From: Chara braunii
Taxonomy: Eukaryota; Streptophyta; Charophyceae; Charales; Characeae
DNA: 55,412 bases
Direction of reading: 5' to 3'
Assembly: GCA_003427395.1 (NCBI GenBank)
Contig: BFEA01000072.1
Coordinates: 2,208,789 to 2,264,200 of the forward strand
The stretch's first letter is position 1; every line of letters starts with the position of its first letter. The notes below the pieces were generated by a model. That model had not been told where the DNA came from and did no database searches. It saw only the letters and a list, made by a program, of their open reading frames with translations. Of this stretch, positions 10,541-21,577 are shown piece by piece. Made by a program: the position numbers and the translations under genes.

Positions 10541-10971
10541 GGTTCTGGCTGCTACAGGGTTCCCCGTATGCCTACAGTTAGGAGTAGTGGTAGGTAGGNN
10601 NNNNNNNNNNNNNNNNNNNNNNNNNNNNNNNNNNNNNNNNNNNNNNNNNNNNNNNNNNNNNNNNNNNNNNNNNNNNNNGGCCTCATGTACCTTCCTGGGC
10701 ATGCTTGGCTCCAGCCGTCCTAGAGATATAGACCACTGATCCCCCGATCGACATTGAGCAGAGTCCGTTCGTGGGGGCGGGGACCCCCACCTGAGGGGAG
10801 GCATAGGGATTGGTCCTGTTGGCATGGTCCCTGATGCTACCGGCTGTCCCCTAGCTGGTATCGCCCACCTGCAGGTCGGGAGCAGCCCCCGCATGTTCTC
10901 TCGTGAACACGGTTCTGGCTGCTAAGGGGGGGTTCCCCATATGCCTACAATTAGGAGTAGTGGTAGGTAGG
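10541..10971 (+). repeat. Direct repeats flanking an assembly gap
   Basis: The block 10541-10598 (ggttctggctgctacagggt ... gtggtaggtagg) recurs at 10911-10971, with a weaker relative at about 10158-10201. Spacing is about 370-400 bp if the 80-base gap is sized correctly, which suggests a short tandem array that hampered assembly. Confidence 0.8.
10599..10678. other. Assembly gap (80 N)
   Basis: Run of N inside the repeat block described at 10541-10971. Confidence 1.
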
Positions 10972-11063
10972 TAGTGCGGGGTGAAATTGAGAGGGGGAAA
11001 AAAAAAAGAACAAATAAAACACTTTCAAAAACGGACCCGCCAGACCCACCTGCCCAAAGACCA

Positions 11064-11230
11064 GGGGCCAAGTCCCACTAGCAGCGTTGAGGAAACTCAA
11101 CGCCTGAATATGGACGTGTTTGTCGAGATGTGCAGTTGAGGAAACTCAGCACCGTTTCTGCACGTCTCCACAAACTCATCCACATTCAGGCCTTGAGGTA
11201 ACTCAAAAGCTGCCAGTGGGACTTGGCCCC
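11064..11230. repeat. 72-bp imperfect inverted repeat (foldback), 22-nt loop
   Basis: Arm 11064-11135 (ggggccaagtcccact ... gatgtgcag) and arm 11158-11230 are reverse complements at about 85 percent, with mismatches spread along the stem and a short loop. No terminal-transposon features or target duplication are obvious. The shape fits a small MITE-like foldback or a microRNA-type precursor; the sequence cannot tell these apart. Confidence 0.9.
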
Positions 11231-11747
11231 CGTAAAGACAACAAAAAAGAGCCGTTCTCGTTTCACGGTCATCCCGCCACTCTCTGGAGGGAAAAAAGAA
11301 ACGGAGGAGAAAAAAAAAAAAGACTCTCAGGACCAAACACACCATATTCAGAATGTCTCGGAACTTCTATGACGTCTATATACACCTCAACACTTCTTCT
11401 ACCCGACGATTCTACAGAATCGGTGCAGAATCGTGCAAGAATCGTGCAAAATCGGCCCATACAATACAGTTACAGTTACACAAAGCAATAAAGAAAAAAG
11501 GGAAAAAAACGAAAGCAGAAAGCAATGACAATGCTATCGACACTGGCCGGGGGAAGCCAACCACATGCACCGAAAACATTCACCTTGTCAACATAGCCCC
11601 CCCAACCTAGATTAATGCACAGACCGGTCGGGGCATTGGAACCAAGAAAACATGGGCCACGCCCTCGTCTTTTGAAGAGCAACCACATCCCAACCCGCTT
11701 TTGAGCCCTCTTCGACTTCGCCCACCCTTCCAACTACCCTCCGACCC

Positions 11748-11791
11748 AACGGGCGACCGGTCTCTGCACAACGGGCGACCGGTCTCTGCAC
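11748..11791. repeat. 22-bp tandem duplication
   Basis: Two exact consecutive copies of aacgggcgaccggtctctgcac. Confidence 0.95.
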
Positions 11792-12261
11792 AACGACCTT
11801 TCGTTCCTACGCAAAACGACGAGGTATAACGCAGCCTACGGGCTGCGAACAAAAGCAGGTGGTTCGATAAAAGAGTTACTTAGTTGCATAATCAGGAAGG
11901 GCTCACACAATGCAGACCATTTGTTCATAAGTTCATTATGCATGTAATACTGGAGACGATATGAAGAAGATATTTTTTGATTGGGACCCATGGCAAGATC
12001 TGCCAAGATCCTCGGCAATCACAAAGATCCTGCAGATCACACTAAGAAGACTCGGTCTAAACCATTGAAAATAGTTCCATTGTGAGAAGAAAACCATTCA
12101 TTCAAAAGTGCAATACATGCATTCCCATGGCAAGGACAAAATTAGATCGAGAAGGAGAGGGAGGGAGGGAGAATGGAGTAGTAAGCTGACAGGAAGACAA
12201 AATTCAGAGAAATTGCTGATGAATTCAAACTCAGAAAAATCCCAAGTACAACCAGATGAGC

Positions 12262-12263
<2 letters not shown>

Positions 12264-12315
<52 letters not shown>
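12264..12315. repeat. (CT)n microsatellite
   Basis: About 52 bp of uninterrupted CT dinucleotides. Confidence 0.98.
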
Positions 12316-12319
<4 letters not shown>

Positions 12320-12592
12320 ACCACCCACTTCTGAATTCGCTGCAGACAGTCCGTCACCTTGCACCCACCAACTACCCAGAGTCGTCACACCGCTTAGTCT
12401 GATTATGCAAGCCAGGTTTGCAGTCCGTTGCAGCCACACGGCAACCATGCACAATGTCCACCAGCCGTTGGAGCACCCAACTCTGCAACTTGCCTATACG
12501 ACAGCAGCACTTGTTAGGCGATCCTCTCGACCACGCTTACTCCAAAAGTCTAGATTAGAGAGAGATAAGCCGCGCTCACTAAATTTATAGTA

Positions 12593-12697
12593 GATTGTAT
12601 AATTGGACGCTGGGTCCGGTTTCCAGCACGTGGGAAGCCTGTGGAAGAGTTGATCGATTGTATTATGGGATGCTGGACCTGGTTTCCTGCAGGTGCC
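12593..12697. repeat. 63-bp imperfect tandem repeat with recurring motif
   Basis: Two diverged units (from 12593 and 12656) each carry gattgtat followed by a core close to ggacgctggacccggtttcc. The same core recurs at about 30475-30500, so it belongs to a dispersed repeat. Confidence 0.7.
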
Positions 12698-13650
12698 GCT
12701 CCCCATTAATAGACCGGAGCATCCAGCATCAGTGCTACTAGAGGGGGATGCTCTTATCACCTCTGCTAGCAGCCCCCCCTCAGATAAAACAAAAAAAAAG
12801 AAAAACGAAGCAGAAGTGTATGCACAAGATAACCAGGATTACAGGGGGATGCTCTTAGCATCCCTGCTAGCAGGACCCCCCTGGATTTCAAAAAAAGAAA
12901 AAAAGAAGCAGAAGTGCATGCGCAAGATAACCGGGATTAGAAATGGGAGAAAGGAAGTGCCCACGATCTGCATATGTGGACCGCGTTGCGGGGACTTAGC
13001 CATGCTTCACACACCGATTTCGGTTGCATCGTCTTGGCCAATGAGAAGGGGGAGGAACAGGGAGATATGGGAGCGCCAAAAAGAGACTAGGGGAAGAAGA
13101 GACTGACATGCGAGGGATCAAGAAAAGAGGAAAGATGGAATAATTACAGTTAAGGACATATTTAAGGTGCGGAGGAAAAGAGTGTAAAAAAGTGCGTGCA
13201 CGGACAAGAAGCAGCTTTGAGTTATGCTCACGTCCAAGCATAGAACATTGAGTTGGAAATCCTACGCCAATTAAAATTAAAAACCCTAATTCAAAAAGAA
13301 AATTTTGACTATGTTCAGTGATGGCCGCGCAGCCTACAAGAATCGAAATTTCAAAAATTTGCTCGTGCACTTGTCGTGCCAAAAGTTCTCACCCATCATG
13401 CACAGATTTCCAAGAAAAAGAAAAAAGGACATGCTATCATTTTTATTCGCGCACGCTAAGGAGCATCCCAATTGCCGAAACAAAGACAATTGACCACAAG
13501 TTGCGAAAATGCCCTTCTACACAGCAACTTGGGCGAGCATGCACTTTATGAAAAGAAGCTTTGAGAAGGGGCAGCAGAATGATCAGCACCGTAATCATAC
13601 ATGGGCCTCTGTTGAGCCGACCATTGATGGCACAGATAATAGCGCACATG

Positions 13651-14644
13651 CAGAAAATAGATCTTCACAATTGTGACACCCAGGGGGGTCCAGTCTATGC
13701 GAGCTCCCGCTTGCATCCACCATAGCCAGCATCCGGTGGAACATCAAAGCAGCCCCACCATCGCCACCTCGCTCGACTGTGTGAGTCTTCCACCACCTGA
13801 TCCCGTCCTTACGGCCTCTTCTCAGTCATCTTTCTCACCACCTTGGTCTCTCCTACGGGGATGATCTTGAGGTTCATTAATCACTCAGAGGACCCGTGCG
13901 GCGTGCACGTCCTTTTCATGTCCCAAGTACCACCTATCGCTTCGGCAATTAGCCCATCACTCCATCCCTTCCTCAATTTTCCGGCTCGTTTGGCGGGTAT
14001 CTCATCGGTATTACCATCGGAGGCAGATCAGGATGTTCTCGGGGAAGTGGAGGAAGATCGCGTCGTTGCGCGCCCCAATCATCTGACACTGCGGTGTAGT
14101 GAATGATGCAGTGGAAGCGAGGAAGGCGATGGTTGCTGCAAGGGAGGGCAGCAAGGAAGGGCAGCAAGGAAGTCGGGACAAATAGTACAGATGGTGTGCA
14201 ACCTGGTGATGCGTAGAGACTCGTAGTTGTCAAAGTAGGGGAAGGTCCCCAATATTATACAATACACTTCAAGGTGGTTATATGACCACCATGTTGTGCT
14301 AGAGAGAAGGATGTGAAGGTGGAAGTTGGGACCGAGTGTGCGAGTCGTAGGATGAGGTATAACAACACATATGAGATGAGTAGCGGTATTTATGGAAGAG
14401 AAGGGAGGGGAAGGTATGCCAGTAGAAGGGGAACATAGGTCTGCCAGAGATCTGGCACAGAGAAAGGAAGTCAAGGGGACAATGAGAGAGTGATCGATGA
14501 TGTAGGGCTTCGGCCGGAAGTTTGGTGTAGGCGAACTGCGGTGGGGGCAGATGATGAGGGCGAGGGGGAGGGAGACCTCCTGAAGCGGGACCATTCAGCT
14601 CGACCATTACGATCAGACTCTTCCTGCTTTCGTGGCGTTGGGTC
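13651..14644. other. Unassigned region
   Basis: No recognisable domain. The minus strand is Pro/Ser/Leu-rich in several frames (14079-14607), which looks like low-complexity sequence rather than a gene. It may hold the 3' LTR of the family B element, but no matching LTR pair could be recognised. Confidence 0.45.
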
Positions 14645-15340
14645 CTAGATGGGATCGTTAGGTACAGGCGGTGACGTTGGTTGCTCTACTGGCCTTTGTG
14701 CTGGCTGGGCTCGATCCGACAATCGATACTGATCTTCGTGACTGCCTATACCCATACCTACATGATCCTCTTCTTCGTCTTCTCCTTCCTCCTCGCTTTT
14801 TGGATCAGGTCTTCCCTCAGAATGTTCGATATACTCACCCTCTTCCTTGGTATCCATCTTGTTCTTTTATTCCCCACTCTTATTGCTAGTTGGCACTTCC
14901 TCGTTACTCTTGTGTGCGGCCCATAATGCTAGATTGATGACGTTGGCTCGGAGGATGTCCCAATCGGAGGGGGTGGTCTTGTCCTGGTTCGGATCCTTGA
15001 AATAGTGCGTCCATATTAGCCACGGCCTGGACGGTCTTCCAAGGACTTCGTGGGTTGGACGGTCTGCGCATCGTGAAGTGATATTGAGTGGGAGGTCGTC
15101 GACGAGTTGCATGATGAAAACGATTAGTTCTTTGAAGATGATCGTGTGATGGTTTTCTGCTGTGATCTCGTAGAGTACCTCGACAACTCCTTTGTCATGT
15201 GCATCTTCCAGCCTTGGATCAACAGCAGCTGCAGGTCATTATCGTCATTGTCTTCCTTCACCCAATGAACCGTGACACTCGTTAGACAAAAACTAAGCGA
15301 AAGGAAGATGTAAGCCACTCTCTCCACCAATTTGGACACA
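14645..15340 (-). pseudogene. Decayed coding region of unknown family, acidic C terminus
   Basis: On the minus strand a frame with ordered, non-repetitive composition runs from about 15230 to 14868 (includes NHHTIIFKELIVFIMQLVDD and SRPWLIWTHYFKDPNQDKTT, then WDILRANVINLALWAAHKSN). It reaches a single in-frame stop and continues in the same frame to 14645 with a strongly acidic segment (SEEEGEDEEEDHV). Upstream, 15124-15339 is coding-like in another frame. It could be a retroelement gag remnant or an exon of a decayed host gene. I recognise no domain. Confidence 0.35.
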
Positions 15341-16039
15341 ACATCGACACTCGTGGAGGGTGGATCTTGAGAGAGAGTGTGTGATCACTGTCAACCACCT
15401 ATAGAATAGGAAGATAAGAAGGGATGGAGAAGGTAGAGAGACTATGAGCGTTTTATCGAGGAGGGAAGAAAACTAAGTGCTGTATCTTTACCACTGGGTG
15501 CAACTTGTACGGTCGCAGCGAGTGGGCTTCAATACTATGAGTGCCCACAATCCTATTGCCTCTCCGCTCCAATTTTGGACACCAGTCCACAACGTCTAAA
15601 CCACCTCCGATCGAATCGAGGAGAACTTCAATAAAATACGCTTTGGATGCAAAAAAAGCCAATCAAAATTTATGAAAATAAGAAAAACGCTTATTAAGAA
15701 AAAAACACAACATATTGAAAAAAGATTTCCGTATACTATTTTGTTGTGGGTAAGATCCTCTGTTAACATGACGATCATTGTAACGTCACTCGGTCCCAAA
15801 GGAGAGAGCCGTAATAACAACGACACCTCGACCAGCACCACCGTCGAACGTCTCTCACTCTGGGCAATCTGAATCTCCACGATGGTGAACAAGGATATCG
15901 TGCTGAACAAGGATATCGTGCTGAACAACTGCGCAAACTGAAGCAGATTGGGGCTGAGCCTTGGATGCTAGACCTGCGAAAATTCCACGATCCCTTTGGG
16001 CTGACGCACATGCGGTGATGGCTTTATCCGGGGCAAAAC
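15341..16039. other. Unassigned spacer downstream of family B integrase
   Basis: Contains a short direct repeat (aaggatatcgtgctgaacaa twice at about 15889-15925) and A-rich stretches. No gene recognised. Confidence 0.5.
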
Positions 16040-17130
16040 TCATGGCGATGGTGGAGAAGAAGATAGAGCGAATTTGGGGGAGGGAAGGAGAAGAGAGTCA
16101 GGCTGATCAGAATTCTGCTTAGAAGAAGTTTGGGAAGCCATATCAGAGACAGACAGAGAGAGGATGTAGGAGATATGGTGGGTGATTGGCCTGGCCGATG
16201 GACTGCCTGAAACCTTAGGAGAGAGACACACAATGTCCACTCTGTTCGGGCCAATCTCGATGACACGGAATCTGCCGAAGAAGTGTGGTGTCAACTTCCC
16301 CTGGTGAGCACATTTCCTCATTTGCACAATGTCCCTCAACTATATTGGACCCGGGCCCCCACATTCTTGTTTTGGGCCGCATAGCTTCAGACCTGTTGGC
16401 CTTGGGCCTGTTCATTCATTCTTGTCTCTTTCAGTCTAATTTCACCCTTTCAATCTAATTTTTGGAGGGCCTTTTCCATAAATTGTAAGTGCATTTTCGC
16501 CTTGTCTTTAGTCGTAGCCCTCGTAGTCGATCAACCAAGCCACGTTTCGTCCCTCAGGGACAGTAGGGTCACACAAGTTATAGACTATTGGTTCCTAATT
16601 GGAACAGGGACATGCCAGTGGTCTCGTGAGATGCCACGATGAATGGCCATGATTTGATCGACGCTATTAGGCAAGGGCCGTGTGTCATTGGCTGCGATAT
16701 TCCGTTGGAGGGCGGCCTTGATCATGCGGTTAGCATTTTCCACCAGGCCGTTCGATTACGATTAAGATAGTGGGGAGCTGTGTTTCGAACATGAATGATA
16801 TGTATGATTGGACTCTTTTATACTCGACCTCGAAACTCGACGCCATTATCTGTTAGAATCTTTTCGGTGTCCTGATGCATTTCGAGGAAACGGTTAACTC
16901 TTTGTACTATCTCGTTTTTGTCTCGTTCTGCAAGGATAGCCTTGATCCATTTAAAGAACTGATCGACAAATATGAGCAATATTGAATTTTTGCAGCTGTT
17001 GGGTCCAGATGGCATGACGATGTTGGTGGTGTTCATGCTGACATGCTGGAATGATAGAGTGCGGTTGCTGAATCGGCGCCTTATCAACCGAAGTGACAAA
17101 ACAATTTTTGGCAATGAATTTAACATCATC
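16040..17130 (-). pseudogene. Integrase of family B, fragments
   Basis: The core piece at 16818-17129 shows FVDQFFKWIKA and EKILTDNGVEF, typical of the gypsy integrase fold with its second catalytic Asp. The C-terminal piece at 16040-16339 shows GKLTPHFFGRFRVIEIGPN, the usual post-core module. The 380 bp between encode further integrase segments in several frames (NTAPHYLNRNRTAWWKMLTA-like) with stops. Not functional. Confidence 0.8.
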
Positions 17131-17702
17131 TCAGATATTAGACCAGTTCCATTGATTCTTGTGGATTGCGGACTTATAGTGAACCGGGCGGCCGTTTCCT
17201 CGCGGGCAGGCTTAATCCAGTCATATTGGACGAAAGGGTGGGGTATGACCCTCCAAATACCCGTCTCACCAGTGTTTCTCTTTTCTAATCTCGTGCTTGT
17301 TTGTTGGCCCTTCTATGGTCCTCCTTTGAGTACTAATTGAGCGGATTTCCCGCAGTTGTCGCAATCAAGACAATGTCGGTCGAATGAGTCCATACCTCAG
17401 CACGACGAAATCGTCGAGTCTTTCCCAACCCTTTCAATATGGCCTCGAGGAACCGAACTGCCGTAGGAATTTTGTTGGGTTGGCACATGTGGCATAAACA
17501 CGACTTCTGATTGTTCCTGTATTGAATACATGACCCGTGGGCCTTCGGGACACACTTAGCAGAGTTCACCCAATCGACATACCCATCTTCGGAAGTACAC
17601 ATAGGCACTGCATAGACTCTCGAGATTGCTTCACTAAAGTAACAAAGTTGATCTGGTAGCAACAAGAGAGAAGAAGAATATGGGGAGGGAAGAAAGTATT
17701 CG
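17131..17702 (-). pseudogene. Integrase N-terminal / RNase H spacer, decayed
   Basis: The frame at 17333-17740 includes SCLCHMCQPNKIPTAVRFLE, where the CxxC of the integrase zinc module would be expected before the catalytic core. The upstream His pair is not identifiable. Several frame breaks occur. Confidence 0.5.
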
Positions 17703-18500
17703 TTACACCGACCGATGGCAGCCCTGCTGCCATGTGTCACTCCTTTGGGGTCGGTGGAAGAATTTAACTCCGCAGCTTGCAGGTCTCTTGGGAGGCTCAG
17801 AGTCCTTCCACAAAATCATTTCCTCGTCCTTGGGCACCTTGCCGAGTTGATGTGACCTTGTTAGTCCGTCCGCGTTGCCGTTCCGCCCTGTCTTTCGATG
17901 GACTATATCAAAGTCGTACTCATGCAGCCTGCCCATCTCCCAATCGTACCCATGTAGTTCGTGCTCTTTCGATGGACGATATTGAGTTCGTACTCATGCA
18001 GCCTCACCACCCATCTCCCAATCGTACGCGTGTAGTTTGTGAGCTTCTTGAGGGCCAGCGAGGGCTCATGGTCGGCGACAAGTAAGATTTCCGCCCGTAC
18101 AAATACGGATGGAAGTGTTGGATGGCCCAAACCACCACGTAGCACTCTCCTTGAGGGGCGAAGTCGTTCCTTCTCTTGTCAAGCACTGTGCGGGATGTGT
18201 ACTCGATGATTTGTTCCTCCCCATCATTCCCCCGTTGTGCAAGGATAACCGATATGGCATCTGGCTGCGAGTCCGTGATAAGAATGTACGACTTTTCTGA
18301 ATCAGCCGAATCAAAATGGGGGACGAGACAAGGGCCTCTTTTAGTGTTATGAAGGCCTGCTCGTACCTTGCATCCCAGTGCAACGGCTCATCACGTTGGG
18401 TCCTAGTGCAGCGGCTCATCACCTCAGGTCCTAGTGCAGCGAGTGATCCTTTTGAAGAAGATTTGTCAGGGGCCGTGCAATCATCGTTAAATACTCGATG
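17703..18500 (-). pseudogene. RNase H of family B with internal tandem duplication
   Basis: HEYDFDIVHRKTGRNGNADG (17880-17930) is the typical end of a gypsy RNase H domain. Upstream at 18066-18450 are LHWDARYEQAFITLKEAL and a scrambled catalytic segment. A roughly 75-bp tandem duplication repeats the GRW..RLHEYE..IVHRK peptide. Confidence 0.75.
17893..18043. repeat. About 75-bp tandem duplication inside RNase H
   Basis: Units start with tttcgatgga at 17893 and 17967 and share tactcatgcagcct and catctcccaatcgtac. The duplication breaks the reading frame. Confidence 0.85.
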
Positions 18501-18899
18501 AAGTTTTCGAAATGCTCTGCGATCTTTCACCGTATGGATTTCCGGATATTTCAACAACTTCGTGCATGGATCTTTCGTAGACACCCTACCTGGGGTCGAC
18601 AAAGAACCAAGCATAAGTACTTCCCTGAGTATCAAACTTCGCTTGGTTTTCACGATGAGAAATACCGAGACAATTGGGTTTTGTATGACTCTTACATGTC
18701 CAAGGCCACGAAGTGGCAGCGGTGCCAGTTCAATCNCATTCGATTGAGTTGGATTAAAAAGAGTTGCAAACACGAAGTGGTCCGTTCCACCAAGAGTCCA
18801 TTCGATGGTGACCTAATTTACTGGAGTCTTAGGTTACAGAAACATTTGAATTAAATCCATACCATAAGAAAGAGCAAATATCAATATAGATTCTGAGAA

Positions 18900-18923
18900 G
18901 AGCCATATGAGGCGAAAGTCTCA
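18900..18923 (+). ncRNA. Possible 5' half of a group II intron domain V
   Basis: The 24 bases run from GAGCCATATGAGG to GAAAGTCTCA and resemble the conserved 5' strand and tip of organellar group II domain V (GAGCC...TGAG, GAAA loop region, CTCA). The complementary 3' strand that should follow is absent, as the sequence passes directly into rRNA-like DNA. Too short to be sure. Confidence 0.3.
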
Positions 18924-18934
18924 GCGCGATGAAG

Positions 18935-19050
18935 CTAGACCAGTGAGCCATTACGCTTTCTTCAAGGGATGGCTGCTTCCAAGCCCACCTCCTGGTTGTA
19001 ATTGCTCGATCACTTCCTTTCCCACTAAGTGATTGCTTTAGGACCTTAGC
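18935..19050 (-). rRNA. rnl: Mitochondrial large-subunit rRNA fragment (nuclear copy)
   Basis: On the minus strand the sequence reads GCTAAGGTCCTAAAGCAATC, AACCAGGAGGTGGGCTTGGA, AGCAGCCATCCCTTGAAGAA and AGCGTAATGGCTCACTGGTC in order. This is the very conserved domain II segment of bacterial-type 23S rRNA that binds ribosomal protein L11. The wording fits plant mitochondrial rather than chloroplast rRNA, from memory. Only about 116 bp are present and homology stops abruptly at both ends, so this is a transferred fragment and not a working gene. Confidence 0.85.
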
Positions 19051-19259
19051 GTACGTTTTGCGTTTTCAAAGTGTTGAAAATGCGCTTGTACATGAAAAAT
19101 GTGCTTCCAATTGGTTTAAAAAACCTCCAATTCATTTATGATTTATATAACCTTTACATGTTTTTTTTGGCATTTTCTGAATTATTTGATTGTTTTGTGG
19201 ATTAGTATTTACAAATAATAAATGACCATCTGAACGAATTATATACTCAATGAAATTAA

Positions 19260-19401
19260 ATGTCATTATTGTTACGTTGACCACCAGGTCGAGAAGCTTT
19301 CCCAGGAGATGTGTTTTATCTACATTCTCGTTTATTAGAAAGAGCTGTTAAATGTCAGACCAAGCTGGTGCAGGTAGTCTGACTGCTTCACCTGTTATTG
19401 A
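19260..19401 (+). pseudogene. atp1: Mitochondrial ATP synthase alpha subunit fragment (nuclear copy)
   Basis: The plus strand reads MSLLLR, a TGA at 19278-19280 where Arg is expected, then [24 protein letters not shown], a one-base deletion near 19351, and [16 protein letters not shown]. This is a conserved block of the F1 alpha subunit; the SDQ.GAGSLTA wording is mitochondrial rather than plastid. About 47 codons remain. It points opposite to the rRNA fragment 210 bp away, with AT-rich DNA between. It sits inside the family B RT gene. Confidence 0.85.
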
Positions 19402-20200
19402 AAGCACAAAGTTACACGCCAGATTGTTAGCCGTTCGACGTGTCACTATGGACAACTCTTCGACGAGAGGAAAAATGGAATTAGTTCGAACACTGAAGTT
19501 CGATGGCCAAACTTGGACGGGACGGAACCACTTCCTTTTTCTTGCGGATCGAGCTAAACAGGCCTTAGCTAAAATAGTAGTATGTCAAGCTAAAAAAGGC
19601 TCGGACCTGCATTAGAGATGCAGTTATGGACGCAGTGCAAACGACTTTTTTCATGGGTCCGGCCTCAAAACTCCACGTGTCACAATGTACCTGAGAAACG
19701 AGATCTCTCAAAGGAAGAACTTGCTCTTTTCCAGCGCTATCTTGAACCTTGTGTCCCGCAAAGCACTCAAGGTCCACTCGATATGTTGGGCATAACCATG
19801 AAACGAACTCGAATACAGCAAAATATCGTTTTTGTACACAACGATGCAGAAATTGATCATGCTCTGTGTCAACCGGATCTTGTTAATGAGGTTATGAAAG
19901 GTGACGTTCATCAATCTTTGGAACATAGCTGGGACATTACAGATTCCATCGGACACCGCACCCACTGCCACGTTCCTTCGAATAAAACGAAGGCTGTCTT
20001 TGACCGAACTTCCTTTTTAACGAGAATGTGATGGAACCCATTGCGGACATTAAACTTATTAATATTAGTACAACCAATCGCATCCAACAGGTCATCAATC
20101 TTGGGCAGATTGACCCGTTCTTTTTTGGGACAAGCACAACTGGAAAACACCATGGCCAAGTAGCTCGTTCGATCCAGCCATTTGCTTCAAACTCTTTAAT

Positions 20201-21577
20201 CTATTCCAACACCACTTTTCTTTCGAGGAGGGAGTACAAGTTAGATTTGTAGTGAATGGGTAGATGGTCCTCGGTCTGCATCTCGTGCCGAATTACAAGG
20301 GACAGTGCAATGTTTGAATCAGGCACACTAATCACACCCTGGTACTCAACAAGAATAGATGCAATCAGTTGATGAATGTCGTTTGGCAAATAATTGGGCA
20401 CACACAGTTCAAATTCCTGGCCGGTGATGGTAATCAACAACTGCGTGACATTCTTCTACTTTGGACCGAGCGGTGGGGGAGATTAGATAAAAGAATTAAC
20501 AGAGCGCCGGTATAGTGGCGACCACCTGGACATTTGCCTTGATAATTGCTGTATTTTCTTTCGCTGTCATCCCATCTTCCTCGTGTTTGGGATTCACTAG
20601 TTTTTGCTGTCGTAATTTCCATCTCAAATGGGGGAGATCCGAGCCACCCAGGGGTTTCGAAGCGTCGGCTTCGGCGCCTCGTCGGATTGCCCGGATCTCC
20701 ATACATGCTGTGAGCAGTGATCGAGGTGGTTATTCCAAAAGATCACAAAATGACTGTTTGCCCTGATATCGGGAAATCAAAGGAGTAACTGTGTCGTATA
20801 GAGTTTGATTGGGTTCCAAAGAATTTGACAACCTCGAGCTTTGTACGAGTGGTTTTCCCATAATTAGCATTTGAGCTCGCTGAGCCGCATCCCGCAATGG
20901 TTTAGCTGATGTGATGACAAAAATCCGGTCGGTTTTTTGTCTAATGGAGTAGCATTGTATCTAGCATATTAGCCACCACCACTTCTGAATCTTTGTTGCT
21001 TTCCTCATCGGTTATGGAGTCAGTGCGCAGTAATGCATCAAACCTGTCATCTGCTTGGTCAGAGTCTGAGTCATTAGGGGAGTAATTGGTTTCTACCAAC
21101 GGCAAGATGGCTCGGATGGCTCCTGCAATGGCTGGGGGCGTCTCTCAGGGCTTGCCTTGGATTGTGCGTAGCGTCGGTCTCATCAACAAGCTGTACGACT
21201 TTCAGCCCGTGTTCTTAAGGATCACAATCTGTCGTTCAAAGTCTAAATTCGCCTGGACTGTCATGCTGGTGGGCAGATCTAGGATCGTCTTGTACGATCC
21301 TACATTCAAGACCAATTCGTCTCCCAAGGCGTGAACTTTTTCGACACGTATGGCCACATTGCTCATCCTTCCTGTTGCTCGGATCTTACCTTCATCCGCT
21401 GTGAGATAGTGATCTCCCTCCGGAGGGTGGATAAAATCATTCTTCATGCTTGCCTTTTCTACCGAATGGAGGGACACAACTACAACAACTGATCCGGAAT
21501 CATGCTTCATGCGTTCGCTATGCGGCCGACCCCAGACTTAAGGGGCTTGATTGAGGGGAAATATTCATCTTCTCGGA
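20201..21577 (-). pseudogene. Protease and PR-RT linker of family B, decayed
   Basis: Frames at 20201-20440 (ELCVPNYLPNDIHQLIASIL) and 21202-21510 (DELVLNVGSYKTILDLPTSM, DFERQIVILKNTG) match the usual length and position of a plant gypsy protease with its linker. The active-site Asp triplet could not be located with confidence. A 600-bp stretch between them is without a clear frame. Confidence 0.55.

Larger units (their letters stand above)
9762..13650. other. Unassigned region rich in inverted and tandem repeats
   Basis: No recognisable coding domain. It contains two long imperfect hairpins (10018-10099, 11064-11230), a repeat block around an assembly gap, a T22 tract, a CT microsatellite and short tandem repeats. 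A minus-strand TATA-like CTATAAAT near 12581-12590 next to a tandem repeat may be part of an LTR, but I found no matching partner. Confidence 0.6.
18501..20160 (-). pseudogene. Reverse transcriptase of family B, split by mitochondrial DNA
   Basis: RT pieces: LPKIDDLLDAIGCTNINKF and SKTAFVLFEGTWQWVRCPM (19911-20159), VPAMFQRLMNVTFHNLIN with the active-site box and SALRDTRFKIALEKSKFFL (19708-19971), and a connection segment (KYPEIHTVKDRRAFRKLHRV) near 18530. The catalytic box reads YKND at 19825-19836 instead of YMDD or YLDD, so the first metal-binding Asp is lost. Foreign DNA of mitochondrial type lies between the last two pieces. Confidence 0.8.

Noticed and set aside
19352-19615. 87-residue plus-strand frame as a small gene
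   Set aside because: Its start is the shifted tail of the atp1 fragment; the remainder is unrelated DNA.
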